Below, piece by piece: positions 42,308 through 53,200 of a stretch of DNA of 64,000 nt (position 1 is the first letter of the stretch; every line of letters begins with the position of its first letter). Below the pieces are notes generated by a model, which did not search any database, had not been told where the DNA came from, and saw only the letters and a list, made by a program, of their open reading frames with translations. The translations under genes and the position numbers were made by a program. Source of the stretch: Alteribacter lacisalsi (GTDB lineage Bacteria; Bacillota; Bacilli; Bacillales; Salisediminibacteriaceae); contig NZ_PDOF01000004.1 of assembly GCF_003226345.1 (NCBI RefSeq), positions 173,376 to 237,375 on the forward strand, in the 5' to 3' direction.

Positions 42308-42961
42308 TTAAAGTTTGACGCCTTTAATCTCCACATAGCGTTCGAGTTTTCGTTTTACACGCTGAAGCGCGTTATCAATCGACTTAACGTGACGGTTGAG
42401 GTCTGCCGAGATTTCCTGATAGCTGCGTCCGTCCAGGTAAAGCATGAGTACCTGCCGTTCCAGTTCACTCAGAATTTCACCCATTTTGATCTCAATGTCG
42501 TCGAACTCTTCCTGATTAATGAGCAGTTCCTCGGGGTCGCTCACCCTCGACCCGCAGATGACGTCCAACAGTGTCCGGTCTGATTCCTCATCGTATAACG
42601 GCTTGTCCAGCGATACGTAGGAATTAAGAGGAATGTGTTTTTGCCGGGTGGCGGTTTTAATGGCTGTGATGATCTGACGTGTAATACAAAGTTCGGCAAA
42701 GGCCTTAAAGGAAGATAGCTTGTCTCCTTTAAAATCACGAATGGATTTATAAAGGCCGATCATTCCTTCCTGAACGATGTCTTCATGATCCGCACCGATA
42801 AGGAAATACGATCTCGCTTTCGCTCTTACGAAGTTTTTATACTTGTTGATCAAATACTCAAGCGCCGCACTGTCTCCTTCCCGGACATACTCTACCAGAG
42901 TTTCATCGTCCATTCCTTCAAACTTGACATTACGTCCAGTTTCCATAAGGTCTAAAGCCAC
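42308..42961 (-). CDS. sigH: RNA polymerase sigma-H factor (Spo0H)
   Basis: 217 aa from a GTG at 42961, with GGAGG 7 nt upstream; this matches the family length, whereas the open frame to 43042 lacks a ribosome-binding site. Region 2 is EYLINKYKNFVRAKARSYFL, GADHEDIVQEGMIGLYKSIR; region 4 has LSELERQVLMLYLDGRSYQE and the helix-turn-helix NRHVKSIDNALQRVKRKL. It directs early sporulation and stationary-phase genes. Confidence 0.97.
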   Translation of the reverse strand: MALDLMETGRNVKFEGMDDETLVEYVREGDSAALEYLINKYKNFVRAKARSYFLIGADHEDIVQEGMIGLYKSIRDFKGDKLSSFKAFAELCITRQIITAIKTATRQKHIPLNSYVSLDKPLYDEESDRTLLDVICGSRVSDPEELLINQEEFDDIEIKMGEILSELERQVLMLYLDGRSYQEISADLNRHVKSIDNALQRVKRKLERYVEIKGVKL

Positions 42962-43148
42962 CGCGATCCCTCCGACCCTGTCTTTTTTCTCTGCATTAAA
43001 AAGGAGAGTTCCCTGCACCGCTCGGTCTTGATGTAAGCGCATGAATAAATGGGGTTTTTAAAAGTAAAGAAACTAATCCTTACCCTCTTAAACTGCCAAT
43101 CAAACCTTTTTAACCAGATAGAATTGTGAATTGTCTAAATATAGAAAC

Positions 43149-43178
43149 ATTATACTAAACAAAAAGGAAAGGCGTCAA
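43149..43178 (-). promoter_or_regulatory. Sigma-A promoter of sigH
   Basis: Minus strand: -35 TTGACG at 43173-43178, 18-bp spacer, -10 TATAAT at 43149-43154. The -35 lies inside the 3' arm of the rae1 terminator. Confidence 0.8.
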
Positions 43179-43203
43179 GGTGCTCACCGCTCTCCTCGAC
43201 GCC
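43171..43203 (-). terminator. Terminator at the rae1 end
   Basis: Minus strand: GGCGTC (43198-43203) pairs with GACGCC (43171-43176), followed by TTTCCTTTTTG. The rae1 stop codon (43184-43186) lies inside the loop, so the hairpin begins in coding sequence. Confidence 0.7.
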
Positions 43204-43696
43204 ATTTTTCAAATATATCTGCCATTTCCTCTGTCATGGGCAGTTTTGTACGTGCTGTCTGTTTTTTTGCACTGAGCACTTTTTTAGCAATGCCTTTCTC
43301 GATCGTCTTTACTTCGTTCCGGAGTTCACGGGCGGATTTCCTCAGGGCACCGCTCGCAAAAATGATCCGCTGCTCTACAAAATCAGATGTGGCAACAGAA
43401 ATTTCCGTATCCACACGCTTCAAGGTACGGACGAGCTTTTCAATCCGTTCATCCGCTGTTTCTTTTTCCCGTGTATAAATGATATCGAGACGGTAGTTTT
43501 TCATTTTCCGGCCGAGACCCGGAACCATATGGGCGTCAAAAACAATAATGACACTCGTTCCGGTATACGCCTGGTATTCGGCCATTTTCTCTATCAGAAC
43601 GTCACGGGCTTCCTCCAGGTTTCTGGCTTGAAGTTCTCTTAATTCCTGCCAGTCACCGATGATATTGTAGCCGTCCACGATCAAAAACCGGCGCAT
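43184..43696 (-). CDS. rae1: Ribosome-dependent mRNA endonuclease Rae1 (YacP)
   Basis: 170 aa NYN/PIN-like nuclease: RRFLIVDGYNIIGDWQELRE with the metal-binding Asp, IIVFDAHMVPG, ISVATSDFVEQRIIFASGAL. The B. subtilis homologue cleaves mRNA in the ribosomal A site. It overlaps the rlmB stop by one base, as the end of the gltX-cysES-mrnC-rlmB group. Confidence 0.94.
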   Translation of the reverse strand: MRRFLIVDGYNIIGDWQELRELQARNLEEARDVLIEKMAEYQAYTGTSVIIVFDAHMVPGLGRKMKNYRLDIIYTREKETADERIEKLVRTLKRVDTEISVATSDFVEQRIIFASGALRKSARELRNEVKTIEKGIAKKVLSAKKQTARTKLPMTEEMADIFEKWRRGER

Positions 43697-44451
43697 TATG
43701 CCTGTCCTTCCGGATGGCGGCGGCGGTAGACTTCATACATAAGCAGTGCGGCAGCAACCGATGCATTCAGGGATGTTACGTGCCCGACCATCGGAATCTT
43801 CACGAGGAAGTCGCATTTTTCCTTCACGAGCCTGCTCAGCCCTTTTCCTTCGCTTCCGATCACAAGACCTGTCGGCATTGTGAAGTCAGTCTGCCGGTAA
43901 TCTTCATTCCCCGCCGCATCGGTTCCAACAAACCAAAGGCCCCGATCCTTGAGCTCATCCATCGTCCGGGCCAGGTTTGTGACGCGGGCGACCGGGATAT
44001 GCTCAATCGCACCAGTGGACGATTTCGCCACGGTCTGGGTAAGCCCTACCGAACGGCGCTTTGGCACGATGACACCGTGGGCACCGACAGCATCGGCGGT
44101 TCGGAGGATCGACCCAAGATTATGGGGATCCTCCAGTTCATCAAGTAATAAAAAGAGGGGCGCTTCCCCACTTTTTTCAGCTGCAGCAAACAGATCCTCA
44201 AGATCGCTGTATTCGTAGGCAGCCACCTGGGCAACCACACCCTGGTGCTGGCTGCCTCCTGCCATCTGATCGATTTTCTGTTTCGGAACGAACTGGACAT
44301 TTACTTTCGATGCTTTTGCCAGATCGGTAATTTTGTTCATCTGGCCTTTCTGGGAACCTTCTGCCACCCAGATTTTATTGACCGGCCGTTTAGCCTTGAG
44401 TGCTTCAATGACAGGGTTTTTTCCTGCGATGAAATCCTGTTTGTTACTCAC
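43696..44451 (-). CDS. rlmB: 23S rRNA (guanosine-2251-2'-O)-methyltransferase RlmB
   Basis: 251 aa from the GTG at 44451 ([20 protein letters not shown]), aligned with the usual start, with AAGGGGG 8 nt upstream; an ATG at 44457 is only 2 nt from that site. SpoU/TrmH knot motifs are [40 protein letters not shown] and [20 protein letters not shown]. It overlaps the end of mrnC. Confidence 0.95.
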   Translation of the reverse strand: MSNKQDFIAGKNPVIEALKAKRPVNKIWVAEGSQKGQMNKITDLAKASKVNVQFVPKQKIDQMAGGSQHQGVVAQVAAYEYSDLEDLFAAAEKSGEAPLFLLLDELEDPHNLGSILRTADAVGAHGVIVPKRRSVGLTQTVAKSSTGAIEHIPVARVTNLARTMDELKDRGLWFVGTDAAGNEDYRQTDFTMPTGLVIGSEGKGLSRLVKEKCDFLVKIPMVGHVTSLNASVAAALLMYEVYRRRHPEGQA

Positions 44452-44869
44452 GTTCATTTCCCCCTTCCGTAGTAAGAATGGCAAAAGCTTCGCTCATAAT
44501 CGTATCGAGTCTTTCGTGCTGATCCTTCAAATACAGATACCCGAGCAGCGCCTCAAAGGCGGTGCTGTACCTGTACGTGGTCACATCTGTATTTTTAGGC
44601 ACGGATCCGGATTTGGCATTTCGCCCCCTCAGGGTGACGGACCGCTCTTTTTCCGTAAGGCGCTCCCCCTCAAGGAGTTCAAGGACCACTTTGGCCTGTG
44701 CTTTGGCGGACACAAAGGTACTCGCCATCCTGTGAAGCTGGTTCGGTTTGACCTGGCCCGAGGCGATCAGGCGGTAGCGGACGTACATATCCATGACCCC
44801 GTCTCCCATATAGGCCAGTGTCAGACCGTTCAGCTGGTCCACGTCAGGGACTTCCTGGTTGAGCTTCAC
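44444..44869 (-). CDS. mrnC: Mini-ribonuclease 3
   Basis: 141 aa from the GTG at 44869 ([20 protein letters not shown]), with GAGGGTG 7 nt upstream; the longer frame lies inside cysS. A single RNase III catalytic domain, [18 protein letters not shown] with the catalytic Asp, [20 protein letters not shown], and no dsRNA-binding domain. It matures 23S rRNA ends in Bacillus. Confidence 0.95.
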   Translation of the reverse strand: MKLNQEVPDVDQLNGLTLAYMGDGVMDMYVRYRLIASGQVKPNQLHRMASTFVSAKAQAKVVLELLEGERLTEKERSVTLRGRNAKSGSVPKNTDVTTYRYSTAFEALLGYLYLKDQHERLDTIMSEAFAILTTEGGNERE

Positions 44870-44873
44870 TTGG

Positions 44874-46274
44874 CTACACCCTCTTCCAGCGCGTACCCTG
44901 CGGCGTGTCTTCAAGAACAATATTCTGCTCTTTCAGTTCATCACGAATCTGGTCGGAACGGGCAAAATCCCGGTTTTTACGAGCATTGATCCGCTCCTGA
45001 ATCAGAGCTTCGATTTCCTCATCAAGGATCTCTTTCGTTTCCTGAAGAGAGATGCCGAGCACTTCGGCCATCTGATCCATCGTTTTCAGAATGTGAGCCA
45101 GAACCTCTTTACTCGAATGCTTTTCCCTCAGGTAGTTGTTTGCCGTTTTGACGAGATCAAACAGGGCGGCAACAGCGTTGGCGCTGTTGAAATCGTCATC
45201 CATTTCGCTGATGAAATGATCGTGGTGATCGTTGGTCTTTTTCATCCACCGGTCTTTCTCCTCACCGAGATCCGCGGTTTCGGACAGGCGGTGCGTCACG
45301 TTCGCATACGTCGTTTTAATCCGGTCCAGCGAGCTCTTCGCGCTTGCAAGCTGGCTGTCGCTGAAATTAATCGGACTCCGGTAATGATTGTTGACGATAA
45401 AGAAACGGACAACATCCGGGTCAAACTTCTTGATGATATCGTGAACGAGGATAAAGTTTCCGAGTGATTTGGACATTTTTTCGTTGTCGATATTAATGTA
45501 TCCGTTATGAATCCAGTAGTTGGCCATCTTCTTTTCATTCAGGGCCTCAGACTGGGCAATTTCGTTTTCATGGTGCGGAAACGAGAGATCCTGGCCGCCA
45601 GCGTGGATGTCGATCGTATCACCGAGGTACTTTTTGACCATCGCCGAGCATTCGATATGCCAGCCCGGGCGCCCCTGTCCCCACGGACTCTCCCAGTAAA
45701 TCTCTCCTGGTTTCGCTCCTTTCCAGAGTACGAAATCAAGCGGGTCTTCCTTTTTCTCACCGACTTCAATCCGGGCTCCGAGCTGAAGGTCATCCACGGA
45801 CTGGTGCGAAAGCTTCCCGTACCCGTCAAACTTGCGGGTCCTGAAGTAAACGTCTCCACCTGAGGCGTAGGCATAGCCTTTTTCGGTAAGTTTTTCAATG
45901 AAACGGATAATATCGTCCATTGTATCGGTCACACGGGGATGCAGATCGGCTTTACGGACCCCGAGCGCGCCTGTGTCTTCGTGATACGCCTCGATAAACC
46001 GTTCCGCAATAGCGGTGACATCCTCGCCCATTTCCTCCGCTGCCTTGATGATTTTGTCATCCACATCGGTGAAATTGGACACGTATTCCACGTCGTATCC
46101 CCGGTACTCGAGGAAACGGCGGACCATATCAAATACGACCGCAGGACGGGCGTTTCCTATATGAATGTAGTTGTAGACAGTCGGTCCGCACACATACATT
46201 TTCACTTTACCTTCTTCAATCGGCTTAAATTCCTCTTTCTGTCTCGTTAATGTGTTATACATTCTAATCGCCAC
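44874..46274 (-). CDS. cysS: Cysteinyl-tRNA synthetase
   Basis: 466 aa from a GTG at 46274 with GGAGG 8 nt upstream. Class I motifs [12 protein letters not shown] (HIGH-like) and KMSKSLGNF are present. The zinc site is formed by [17 protein letters not shown] and [11 protein letters not shown]. The start overlaps the cysE stop by 11 bp. It charges tRNA-Cys. Confidence 0.98.
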   Translation of the reverse strand: MAIRMYNTLTRQKEEFKPIEEGKVKMYVCGPTVYNYIHIGNARPAVVFDMVRRFLEYRGYDVEYVSNFTDVDDKIIKAAEEMGEDVTAIAERFIEAYHEDTGALGVRKADLHPRVTDTMDDIIRFIEKLTEKGYAYASGGDVYFRTRKFDGYGKLSHQSVDDLQLGARIEVGEKKEDPLDFVLWKGAKPGEIYWESPWGQGRPGWHIECSAMVKKYLGDTIDIHAGGQDLSFPHHENEIAQSEALNEKKMANYWIHNGYINIDNEKMSKSLGNFILVHDIIKKFDPDVVRFFIVNNHYRSPINFSDSQLASAKSSLDRIKTTYANVTHRLSETADLGEEKDRWMKKTNDHHDHFISEMDDDFNSANAVAALFDLVKTANNYLREKHSSKEVLAHILKTMDQMAEVLGISLQETKEILDEEIEALIQERINARKNRDFARSDQIRDELKEQNIVLEDTPQGTRWKRV

Positions 46275-46923
46275 GATAAACGCCTCCTTGGCTTTCCACC
46301 CTGTCCAGCTGTTCCTTCAGACGGGCAATTTCTTCTTCCAGTTCTTTCAGTTTGTCTGAAACGGGATCCGGAAGGTTAATATGATCCAGATCATGGTCCA
46401 CCTTCACGCCATCCTGCACAACGACTCTGCCGGGAATTCCGACCACTGTGGAGTTGGGGGGCACTTCCTTGAGCACGACAGATCCGGCACCGATTCTCGA
46501 GTTTTCCCCGATACGCATCGAGCCGAGCACTTTCGCACCGGTCGCGATCAGGACGTTATCTTCCAGCGTCGGATGCCGTTTCCCTTTTTCCTTACCGGTT
46601 CCACCGAGCGTAACACCCTGATAGATTGTACAGTTGTCTCCGATTTCACACGTTTCCCCGATGACGACACCCATGCCGTGATCAATGAACAGCCTCTGGC
46701 CGATCACTGCGCCGGGATGAATTTCAATGCCCGTAAAAAACCGGCTTATCTGCGAAAGAAAGCGGGCAAGGAAGTAAAACCGTTTTTTCCAGAGCCAGTG
46801 GGCAAGCCTGTGGCTCCAGATGGCATGAACCCCTGAGTAGTTGAAAACAACCTCCAGGCGGTTCCGGGCGGCCGGGTCCTGGTCAAGCACCACGTCAATG
46901 TCATTTTTCAAAGTTTTAAACAC
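46264..46923 (-). CDS. cysE: Serine O-acetyltransferase CysE
   Basis: 219 aa. N-terminal helical domain, then the left-handed beta-helix of hexapeptide repeats ([60 protein letters not shown]). It makes O-acetylserine, the cysteine precursor. The C-terminus is a charged coiled-coil-like stretch ([19 protein letters not shown]). Controlled by the upstream cysteine T-box together with cysS. Confidence 0.97.
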   Translation of the reverse strand: MFKTLKNDIDVVLDQDPAARNRLEVVFNYSGVHAIWSHRLAHWLWKKRFYFLARFLSQISRFFTGIEIHPGAVIGQRLFIDHGMGVVIGETCEIGDNCTIYQGVTLGGTGKEKGKRHPTLEDNVLIATGAKVLGSMRIGENSRIGAGSVVLKEVPPNSTVVGIPGRVVVQDGVKVDHDLDHINLPDPVSDKLKELEEEIARLKEQLDRVESQGGVYRGD

Positions 46924-47038
46924 AACCCTGACCTCCTTTTATAGCTGGTCTGTTAGGATTCTTCGCGAAACAACAGCGCTTATGCACCTTGACATATGTC
47001 AGAAAATCTCTTATACAACATTCTAATTGTTATTAGCT

Positions 47039-47157
47039 CAGCTGCACGCCATCCGCTCGCTTTCCGCGGCGGTGCCGGCAAGCCTCCTCGGGCTTCGCCC
47101 TGTGGGGTCTCGCCTGGCCCTCACTGCCGCAGGAGTCTCCCTACTGGCGTTCAGCTT
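47039..47157 (-). repeat. Type-2 dispersed repeat, copy E
   Basis: Same organisation as copy B: GCTGCACGCC at the left pairs with GGCGTTCAGC at the right (9 of 10), with GCTTTCCGCGGCGGTGCCGG, CCTCCTCGGGCTTCGCCCTG and CTGCCGCAGGAGTCTCC inside. Confidence 0.8.
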
Positions 47158-47194
47158 CGCGAGATATAATAATTGGTTGTAATCGTATAGTTAT

Positions 47195-47302
47195 AGCGGA
47201 AGACGGCGACTCCAGCGGGAACAGCACCGACGGAAGACCCCACAGGGCGATTTTCCCGAGGAGGCTGCAGTGGTGCCCGCGGAAAGCGTCCGTCTGGAGC
47301 GG
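47195..47302 (+). repeat. Type-1 dispersed repeat, copy F
   Basis: AGCGGAAGACGGCGACTCCA to GCGGAAAGCGTCCGTCTGGA, flanked by direct AGCGG. GACGGCGAC and GTCCGTC keep pairing through two compensating changes relative to copy C, which supports a conserved outer stem. The inner stem is weaker (GGGAA/TTTTCCC). Confidence 0.85.
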
Positions 47303-47366
47303 TTTTACCTAAAGAAATAGTTATTCACAATGTCAGAAGATTATAGTTACCAAAAAACAAAAAAAA

Positions 47367-47400
47367 CGCCCCCGTGCCTGATTAATCGGGCACAGAGGCG
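47367..47400 (-). terminator. T-box terminator
   Basis: Minus strand: CGCCTCTGTGCCCGATTAAT, then CAGGCACGGGGGCG, self-complementary, followed by TTTTTTTTG. It competes with the antiterminator that includes the T-box sequence. Confidence 0.9.
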
Positions 47401-47612
47401 CTTTATCCGCGCGGTTCCACTCTGCTTGAGCCTCCGTCTTTCCAGAAGACTCATCTTATCCCTGTAACGGCGGGGGACCGCCTGCACCTACTTGTTCCTG
47501 ATCGGAACGTTTGGAGCAGGACTCGGGGAGGCATGTTCCCTGAACCGTTCTTTAAGCTGCTTGCAGCCGGTGGCAGCTCTCTCTGGAAAAGACGGTGTTC
47601 AGGTACTTTTTC
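47401..47612 (-). promoter_or_regulatory. Cysteine T-box riboswitch
   Basis: Minus strand: AGAGTGGAACCGCGCGG (47409-47425) is the T-box sequence. Upstream is a stem I with GAACGATGAAGGGAAAAAGTA, AGAGAGCTGCCACCGGCTGC at the distal end, and GGGAACATGCCTCC, whose TGC is a plausible Cys specifier codon. The element senses uncharged tRNA-Cys and turns on cysE-cysS, as in B. subtilis. The specifier was read by eye, not from a model. Confidence 0.87.
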
Positions 47613-47652
47613 CCTTCATCGTTCATCTGTTTATGATTATGATGACTTGTAT

Positions 47653-49113
47653 TTACTGGCTCACTGCCTGATCGAGACGGGCAAGAACCGCTTCTTTCCC
47701 GATAAGAGCAATCGTATCCGGAAGATCACGGCCGTGTGTCTGGCCGCTCACAGCCACACGGATCGGCATAAACAGCTTTTTCCCTTTGTGGCCGGTTGAT
47801 TTCTGGACGGATTTGATCGCTTTTTTAATTTCTGCAGGTTCGAACGTCTCAAGTGCGTTTACTTCCTCTTTAAAGGCTGCCATCACTTCCGGCACCTGTT
47901 CTTCGGAAAGGACCTGCTTTGCTTCTTCATTATACTCGATTTCCTTCTTAAAGAACAAATCACTAAGCTCGACGATTTCCGCACCGTAACTCATCTGTTC
48001 CTGATAAAGGGCAATCAGCTTCTCAGCCCACTCCCGCTGCTCACCTGACATATTTTCCGGAAGCTTTCCCGCTTTGATCAGGTGCGGCAGGGCGAGTTCC
48101 ACGACACGGTCAAGGTCCGCTTCCTTCATGTAGCGGTTGTTGATCCACTCAAGCTTATCGGTGTCAAAGACAGCAGGTGACTTGGACACGCGTTCAAGAC
48201 TGAATTTCTCCTCGAGCTCCGCTTTGGAGTAGATCTCCTCTTCCTCTCCGGCAGACCAGCCGAGAAGCGCCAGGAAATTAACGATTGCTTCCGGAAGGTA
48301 ACCGAGATCCCGGTACTGCTCCACAAACTGAATAATCGACTCATCCCGCTTGCTCATCTTCTGACGGTCCGGGTTCAGGATTAGAGAAGCATGGGCAAAG
48401 ACCGGCTTCTCCCATCCGAATGCTTCATAAATGAGCGCCTGGCGAGGAGCATTGGAAAGGTGCTCTTCCCCCCGGATCACATGGGAAATTTCCATCAGAT
48501 AATCATCCACTACAACAGCGAAGTTGTAGGTTGGAACGCCGTCTTTACGGGCAATCACAAAGTCTCCGGTTCCTTCGTTTTCGAACGTAACGTTGCCGCG
48601 GATCACATCATCAATCACGACAGCGCCGGATTCAGGTACGCGGAAACGGACGACAGGCTTTTTGCCTTCCTTTTCATAGGCTTCACGCTGTTCCGCCGTC
48701 AGGTCGCGGTCACGGCCGGAGTATTTCGGTGTTTCGCCGCGGTCGCGCTGGGCCTCGCGCTCAGCTTCGAGCTCTTCTTCTGTCATGTAGCAGTAGTAGG
48801 CTTTCCCCTCATCAAGGAGCTTTTGCAGATACTCTTTATAAATGTCCATCCGCTCCATGCTTCTGTAAGGGGCGTGCGGGCCGCCCGCATCTACGCTTTC
48901 ATCCCAGTCAATGCCGAGCCATTTCATGCTTTCCATCAGCTTTTCTGTTGCTGTTTCCACATTACGGGCCTGGTCTGTGTCTTCTATTCTGACGACAAAC
49001 TTTCCATTCTGATTGCGGGCAAATAAGTAATTGAACAGCGCCGAACGGGCGCCTCCGATATGAAGATGTCCGGTAGGTGACGGTGCAAAACGCACCCGGA
49101 TTTCTTTAGCCAT
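47653..49113 (-). CDS. gltX: Glutamyl-tRNA synthetase
   Basis: 486 aa from the ATG at 49113, with AAGGAG upstream; the open frame to 49272 is intergenic. Class I motifs are [20 protein letters not shown] and QKMSKRDES (KMSK-type). It charges tRNA-Glu and, in Bacillus, mischarges tRNA-Gln for the GatCAB route. The cysteine T-box begins about 40 bp past its stop. Confidence 0.98.
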   Translation of the reverse strand: MAKEIRVRFAPSPTGHLHIGGARSALFNYLFARNQNGKFVVRIEDTDQARNVETATEKLMESMKWLGIDWDESVDAGGPHAPYRSMERMDIYKEYLQKLLDEGKAYYCYMTEEELEAEREAQRDRGETPKYSGRDRDLTAEQREAYEKEGKKPVVRFRVPESGAVVIDDVIRGNVTFENEGTGDFVIARKDGVPTYNFAVVVDDYLMEISHVIRGEEHLSNAPRQALIYEAFGWEKPVFAHASLILNPDRQKMSKRDESIIQFVEQYRDLGYLPEAIVNFLALLGWSAGEEEEIYSKAELEEKFSLERVSKSPAVFDTDKLEWINNRYMKEADLDRVVELALPHLIKAGKLPENMSGEQREWAEKLIALYQEQMSYGAEIVELSDLFFKKEIEYNEEAKQVLSEEQVPEVMAAFKEEVNALETFEPAEIKKAIKSVQKSTGHKGKKLFMPIRVAVSGQTHGRDLPDTIALIGKEAVLARLDQAVSQ

Positions 49114-49228
49114 TGTATGACTCCTTCCACACTTTTGTTCTATGTTAACGATCTTGCTTCCTGTGCACACTGCCTTTATTTTATCACTATCGTCAAGGGT
49201 TAAAAATCCGTCATGGGGCCCTGCAGGC

Positions 49229-50547
<1,319 letters not shown>

Positions 50548-50582
50548 TTATATTTTTCTGAACTGCATATGTTGTTTTATCT

Positions 50583-50691
50583 CGCTCCAGGCGGACGCTT
50601 TCCGCGGGCACCACTGCAGCCTCCTCGGGAAGATCGTCCTGCGGGGTCTTCCGTTGGCGCTGTTCCCGCAGGAGTCGCCGCCTTTCGCTCC
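50583..50691 (-). repeat. Type-1 dispersed repeat, copy G
   Basis: Reverse orientation, flanked by direct CGCTCC. In type-1 sense it keeps GGCGGCGAC/GTCCGCC and has TCCTGCGGG/CCCGCAGGA (9 bp) as an alternative inner stem. Confidence 0.87.
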
Positions 50692-50712
50692 ATCTATTTT
50701 ATGCCTTATCGT

Positions 50713-51822
50713 TTACAGCGCTTTTTCAAGCAGTTTCGGCTTGGCGAAAATCATTCGTCCTGCTGAGGTCTGAAGGACACTCGTGACGATGACGTCAATT
50801 TCCTTGCCAATGTAATTGCGTCCTTCTTCAACGACGATCATTGTTCCGTCGTCCAGGTACGCAACACCCTGATTGTGTTCCTTACCGTCTTTGATTACCT
50901 GTACCGCCATTTCCTCACCAGGCAGTACAACCGGTTTGACTGCATTGGCTAGATCATTGATATTCAGAACCGAGACGCCCTGGAGATCACAGACTTTATT
51001 AAGGTTGAAATCGTTTGTGACCACATAGCCTCCGATAACTTTTGCCAGTTTCACAAGCTTTGAGTCCACTTCATGGATCTCATCGAAGTCGCCTTCATAA
51101 ATCTCCACGTTAATCGGCAGCTCTTTCTGGATTTTGTTCAGGATATCCAGTCCGCGTCTGCCCCGATTCCGTTTTAAAACATCCGAAGAATCGGCAATGT
51201 GCTGCAGTTCTTCGAGAACAAATTCGGGAATGATGAGGGTGCCGTCCAGAAACCCAGTCTGGCAGATATCTGCAATACGGCCGTCAATGATGACGCTCGT
51301 ATCGAGAATCTTGAGTGAACCTTTGCGGACTTCCGCTTCTTCTTCGTCTTTTTTCCTGCCATCCTTTGAACCGAGTCTTCCGGAAATCGCAGTGAGACCG
51401 ATGAGTTCATCCCGCTTTTTAAAGCCGATCTGGAAACCGAGGTATCCAAGGAAAAACGTAGCAAATAGAGGAAGGTACGTACTGAGAACCGGTATTCCGA
51501 GTGCATCAATTGGAAGACCGATTAAAAAAGCAACGATCAGACCGACAATCAGTCCCATTGTCCCGAAAAGGAGGTCTGTCACAGGCACTTTTACCAGCTT
51601 TTCTTCAAAGACCTTGATGAGATCGACAAAATCATCAATGAACCAGTAAGTTGCCAAAAATAAAATAAGTGCACCGAGAACCGCTCCTGCATAGGGGCTT
51701 TCCAGCCACGGAGCATTTCCAACATTAAGAATAGAAATCAGATCAGGTATAAATACAAATCCTGCCGCGCCACCAACGATCAGTATGAAAAGCTGTGTTA
51801 TTCGTCTTAGCAACGTCTTCAC
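50713..51822 (-). CDS. yacL: Membrane-anchored PIN-TRAM protein YacL
   Basis: 369 aa. Four membrane segments (residues about 8-27, 40-60, 83-110 and 115-135), then a PIN domain ([44 protein letters not shown] with the acidic residues), then a C-terminal TRAM domain ([20 protein letters not shown]). The family is a possible membrane-tethered ribonuclease of unknown target. Served by two promoters. Confidence 0.94.
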   Translation of the reverse strand: MKTLLRRITQLFILIVGGAAGFVFIPDLISILNVGNAPWLESPYAGAVLGALILFLATYWFIDDFVDLIKVFEEKLVKVPVTDLLFGTMGLIVGLIVAFLIGLPIDALGIPVLSTYLPLFATFFLGYLGFQIGFKKRDELIGLTAISGRLGSKDGRKKDEEEAEVRKGSLKILDTSVIIDGRIADICQTGFLDGTLIIPEFVLEELQHIADSSDVLKRNRGRRGLDILNKIQKELPINVEIYEGDFDEIHEVDSKLVKLAKVIGGYVVTNDFNLNKVCDLQGVSVLNINDLANAVKPVVLPGEEMAVQVIKDGKEHNQGVAYLDDGTMIVVEEGRNYIGKEIDVIVTSVLQTSAGRMIFAKPKLLEKAL

Positions 51823-51915
51823 CTCCTTTAACCATTATAGACAAGTCACCAAATTTGAAACGTTATTCTGAAAAAATCACAAAAAGTTGCAGTAGGATCA
51901 AATTACAATAAATTA

Positions 51916-51944
51916 ACAATATCAGAGTGACTTTACCATGTCAA
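51916..51944 (-). promoter_or_regulatory. Proximal yacL promoter
   Basis: Minus strand: -35 TTGACA at 51939-51944, 17-bp spacer, -10 TATTGT at 51916-51921. Confidence 0.7.
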
Positions 51945-51960
51945 CGGAAGTAAATTTTCA

Positions 51961-51990
51961 ATTATATCGCTAAAAGTGAAGTTTCGTCAA
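51961..51990 (-). promoter_or_regulatory. Distal yacL promoter
   Basis: Minus strand: -35 TTGACG at 51985-51990, 18-bp spacer, -10 TATAAT at 51961-51966. It lies 45 bp upstream of the proximal promoter. Confidence 0.75.
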
Positions 51991-52034
51991 GGTTAGATTT
52001 GTTTAGACATTTGGCTCTGAACAGAATAAACCGG

Positions 52035-52065
52035 AGGAGAAGGCAGGTTTCTTTTTCAGCCTGCC
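52035..52065 (-). terminator. Weak terminator after disA
   Basis: Minus strand: GGCAGG...CCTGCC around an A-rich loop, followed by TTCTCC. The U-run is poor. It lies about 55 bp past disA, just before the yacL promoters. Confidence 0.4.
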
Positions 52066-52120
52066 TGTAATGAGCAGCTGAACCGGTGCAGATGCCGGAA
52101 ATACCCGGCATACCGCAGGG

Positions 52121-53200
52121 TCAGATATGACGGTCGATAAACAGCTGTTCCTGAATACGGGTCAGGCCTTCCTTGATTTTTCTGGCCCTTGCTTCCCCGA
52201 TCCCGTCCACTTCGTCAAGTTCTTCGGTGGAAGCTCTCATAATCTGCGGAAGATTATCGAACCTCTGAACCAGATTTTCGACTACAAGCGGTGGAATCCG
52301 AGGAATTTTATGCAGAATCCGGTAGCCCCGCGGGGAGATGGCAAACTCAGACAGATTAACAGTCTTACTATAGCCTAAAAGCTTTACGATAATCATATCG
52401 TCAAGCAGCTCATCACTGGACAGCTTCTTCAGCTGCTTAAGGATATGAAGGGGATCACTCGACCTGTCTTTCATATAGTCTTTTATCAGAAGGACCGCTT
52501 CTCTTTCCGTATTGGAAACAAGCTCTTCAAGCTGCATGGAAATAAGCCTGCCCTCGTTGCCCAGCTCGTTCACATAATTCAGGATTTCGGCTTTAATTCT
52601 GAGCACCATTTCCACACGGTGCATCACCTGGGATACTTCCTGGATCGTGACGAGTTCCTCAAATTCAAGGGCGCCGAGATTGGTCACGCTCTGATCAAGA
52701 ACCGATTTGTATTTTTCCAGCGTCTGAATGGCCTGGTTGGCTTTTGTAAGAATTACCCCGATATCCTTGAGGGAGTAACGGTAGTCCCCCTGGTACAATG
52801 TAATGACATTCCGGCGCTGGGAAATGGAAATGACAAGGTTTCCCGTCTGACGGGCAACGCGCTGCGCCGTCCGGTGACGGATTCCCGTTTCTGTGGAATC
52901 AATGGCGTTGTTCGGAACCAGCTGCGTATTGGCGTAAAGAATGCGCCTGCCGTCCTCACTGAGAATGATCGCACCGTCCATTTTGGCCAGTTCGTACAGG
53001 TAAGCCGGGGAAAATTCACAGTTGATAAAGAAACCTCCATCTACAATATGCATCATCTCGTTGTTATATCCGAGGACAATCAGTCCTCCTGTTTTAGCCC
53101 GCAGAACATTGTCAATGCCCTCCCGGAGCGGTGTGCCCGGAGAGACAAGCTGCAGAACCGTGCTGATAAAATTGGTATCATAGTTCGAACGCGGATCCAC
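52121..53200 (-). CDS. disA: DNA integrity scanning protein DisA (diadenylate cyclase)
   Basis: 359 aa from the GTG at 53200; an earlier GTG at 53212 touches the AGGAGG site, so 53200 (11-nt spacing) is preferred. The DAC domain has MDGAIIL and GIRHRTAQR (DGA and RHR motifs). A helical linker and a C-terminal HhH domain ([20 protein letters not shown]) follow. It makes c-di-AMP and scans for DNA branches. It overlaps the end of radA. Confidence 0.96.
   Translation of the reverse strand: MDPRSNYDTNFISTVLQLVSPGTPLREGIDNVLRAKTGGLIVLGYNNEMMHIVDGGFFINCEFSPAYLYELAKMDGAIILSEDGRRILYANTQLVPNNAIDSTETGIRHRTAQRVARQTGNLVISISQRRNVITLYQGDYRYSLKDIGVILTKANQAIQTLEKYKSVLDQSVTNLGALEFEELVTIQEVSQVMHRVEMVLRIKAEILNYVNELGNEGRLISMQLEELVSNTEREAVLLIKDYMKDRSSDPLHILKQLKKLSSDELLDDMIIVKLLGYSKTVNLSEFAISPRGYRILHKIPRIPPLVVENLVQRFDNLPQIMRASTEELDEVDGIGEARARKIKEGLTRIQEQLFIDRHI

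Larger units (their letters stand above)
46924..47364. other. cysE leader with inserted repeat pair
   Basis: About 440 bp between the T-box terminator and cysE. It holds the type-2/type-1 pair (47039-47157, 47195-47302) and no gene. Read-through transcripts of the T-box must pass both elements. Confidence 0.8.
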
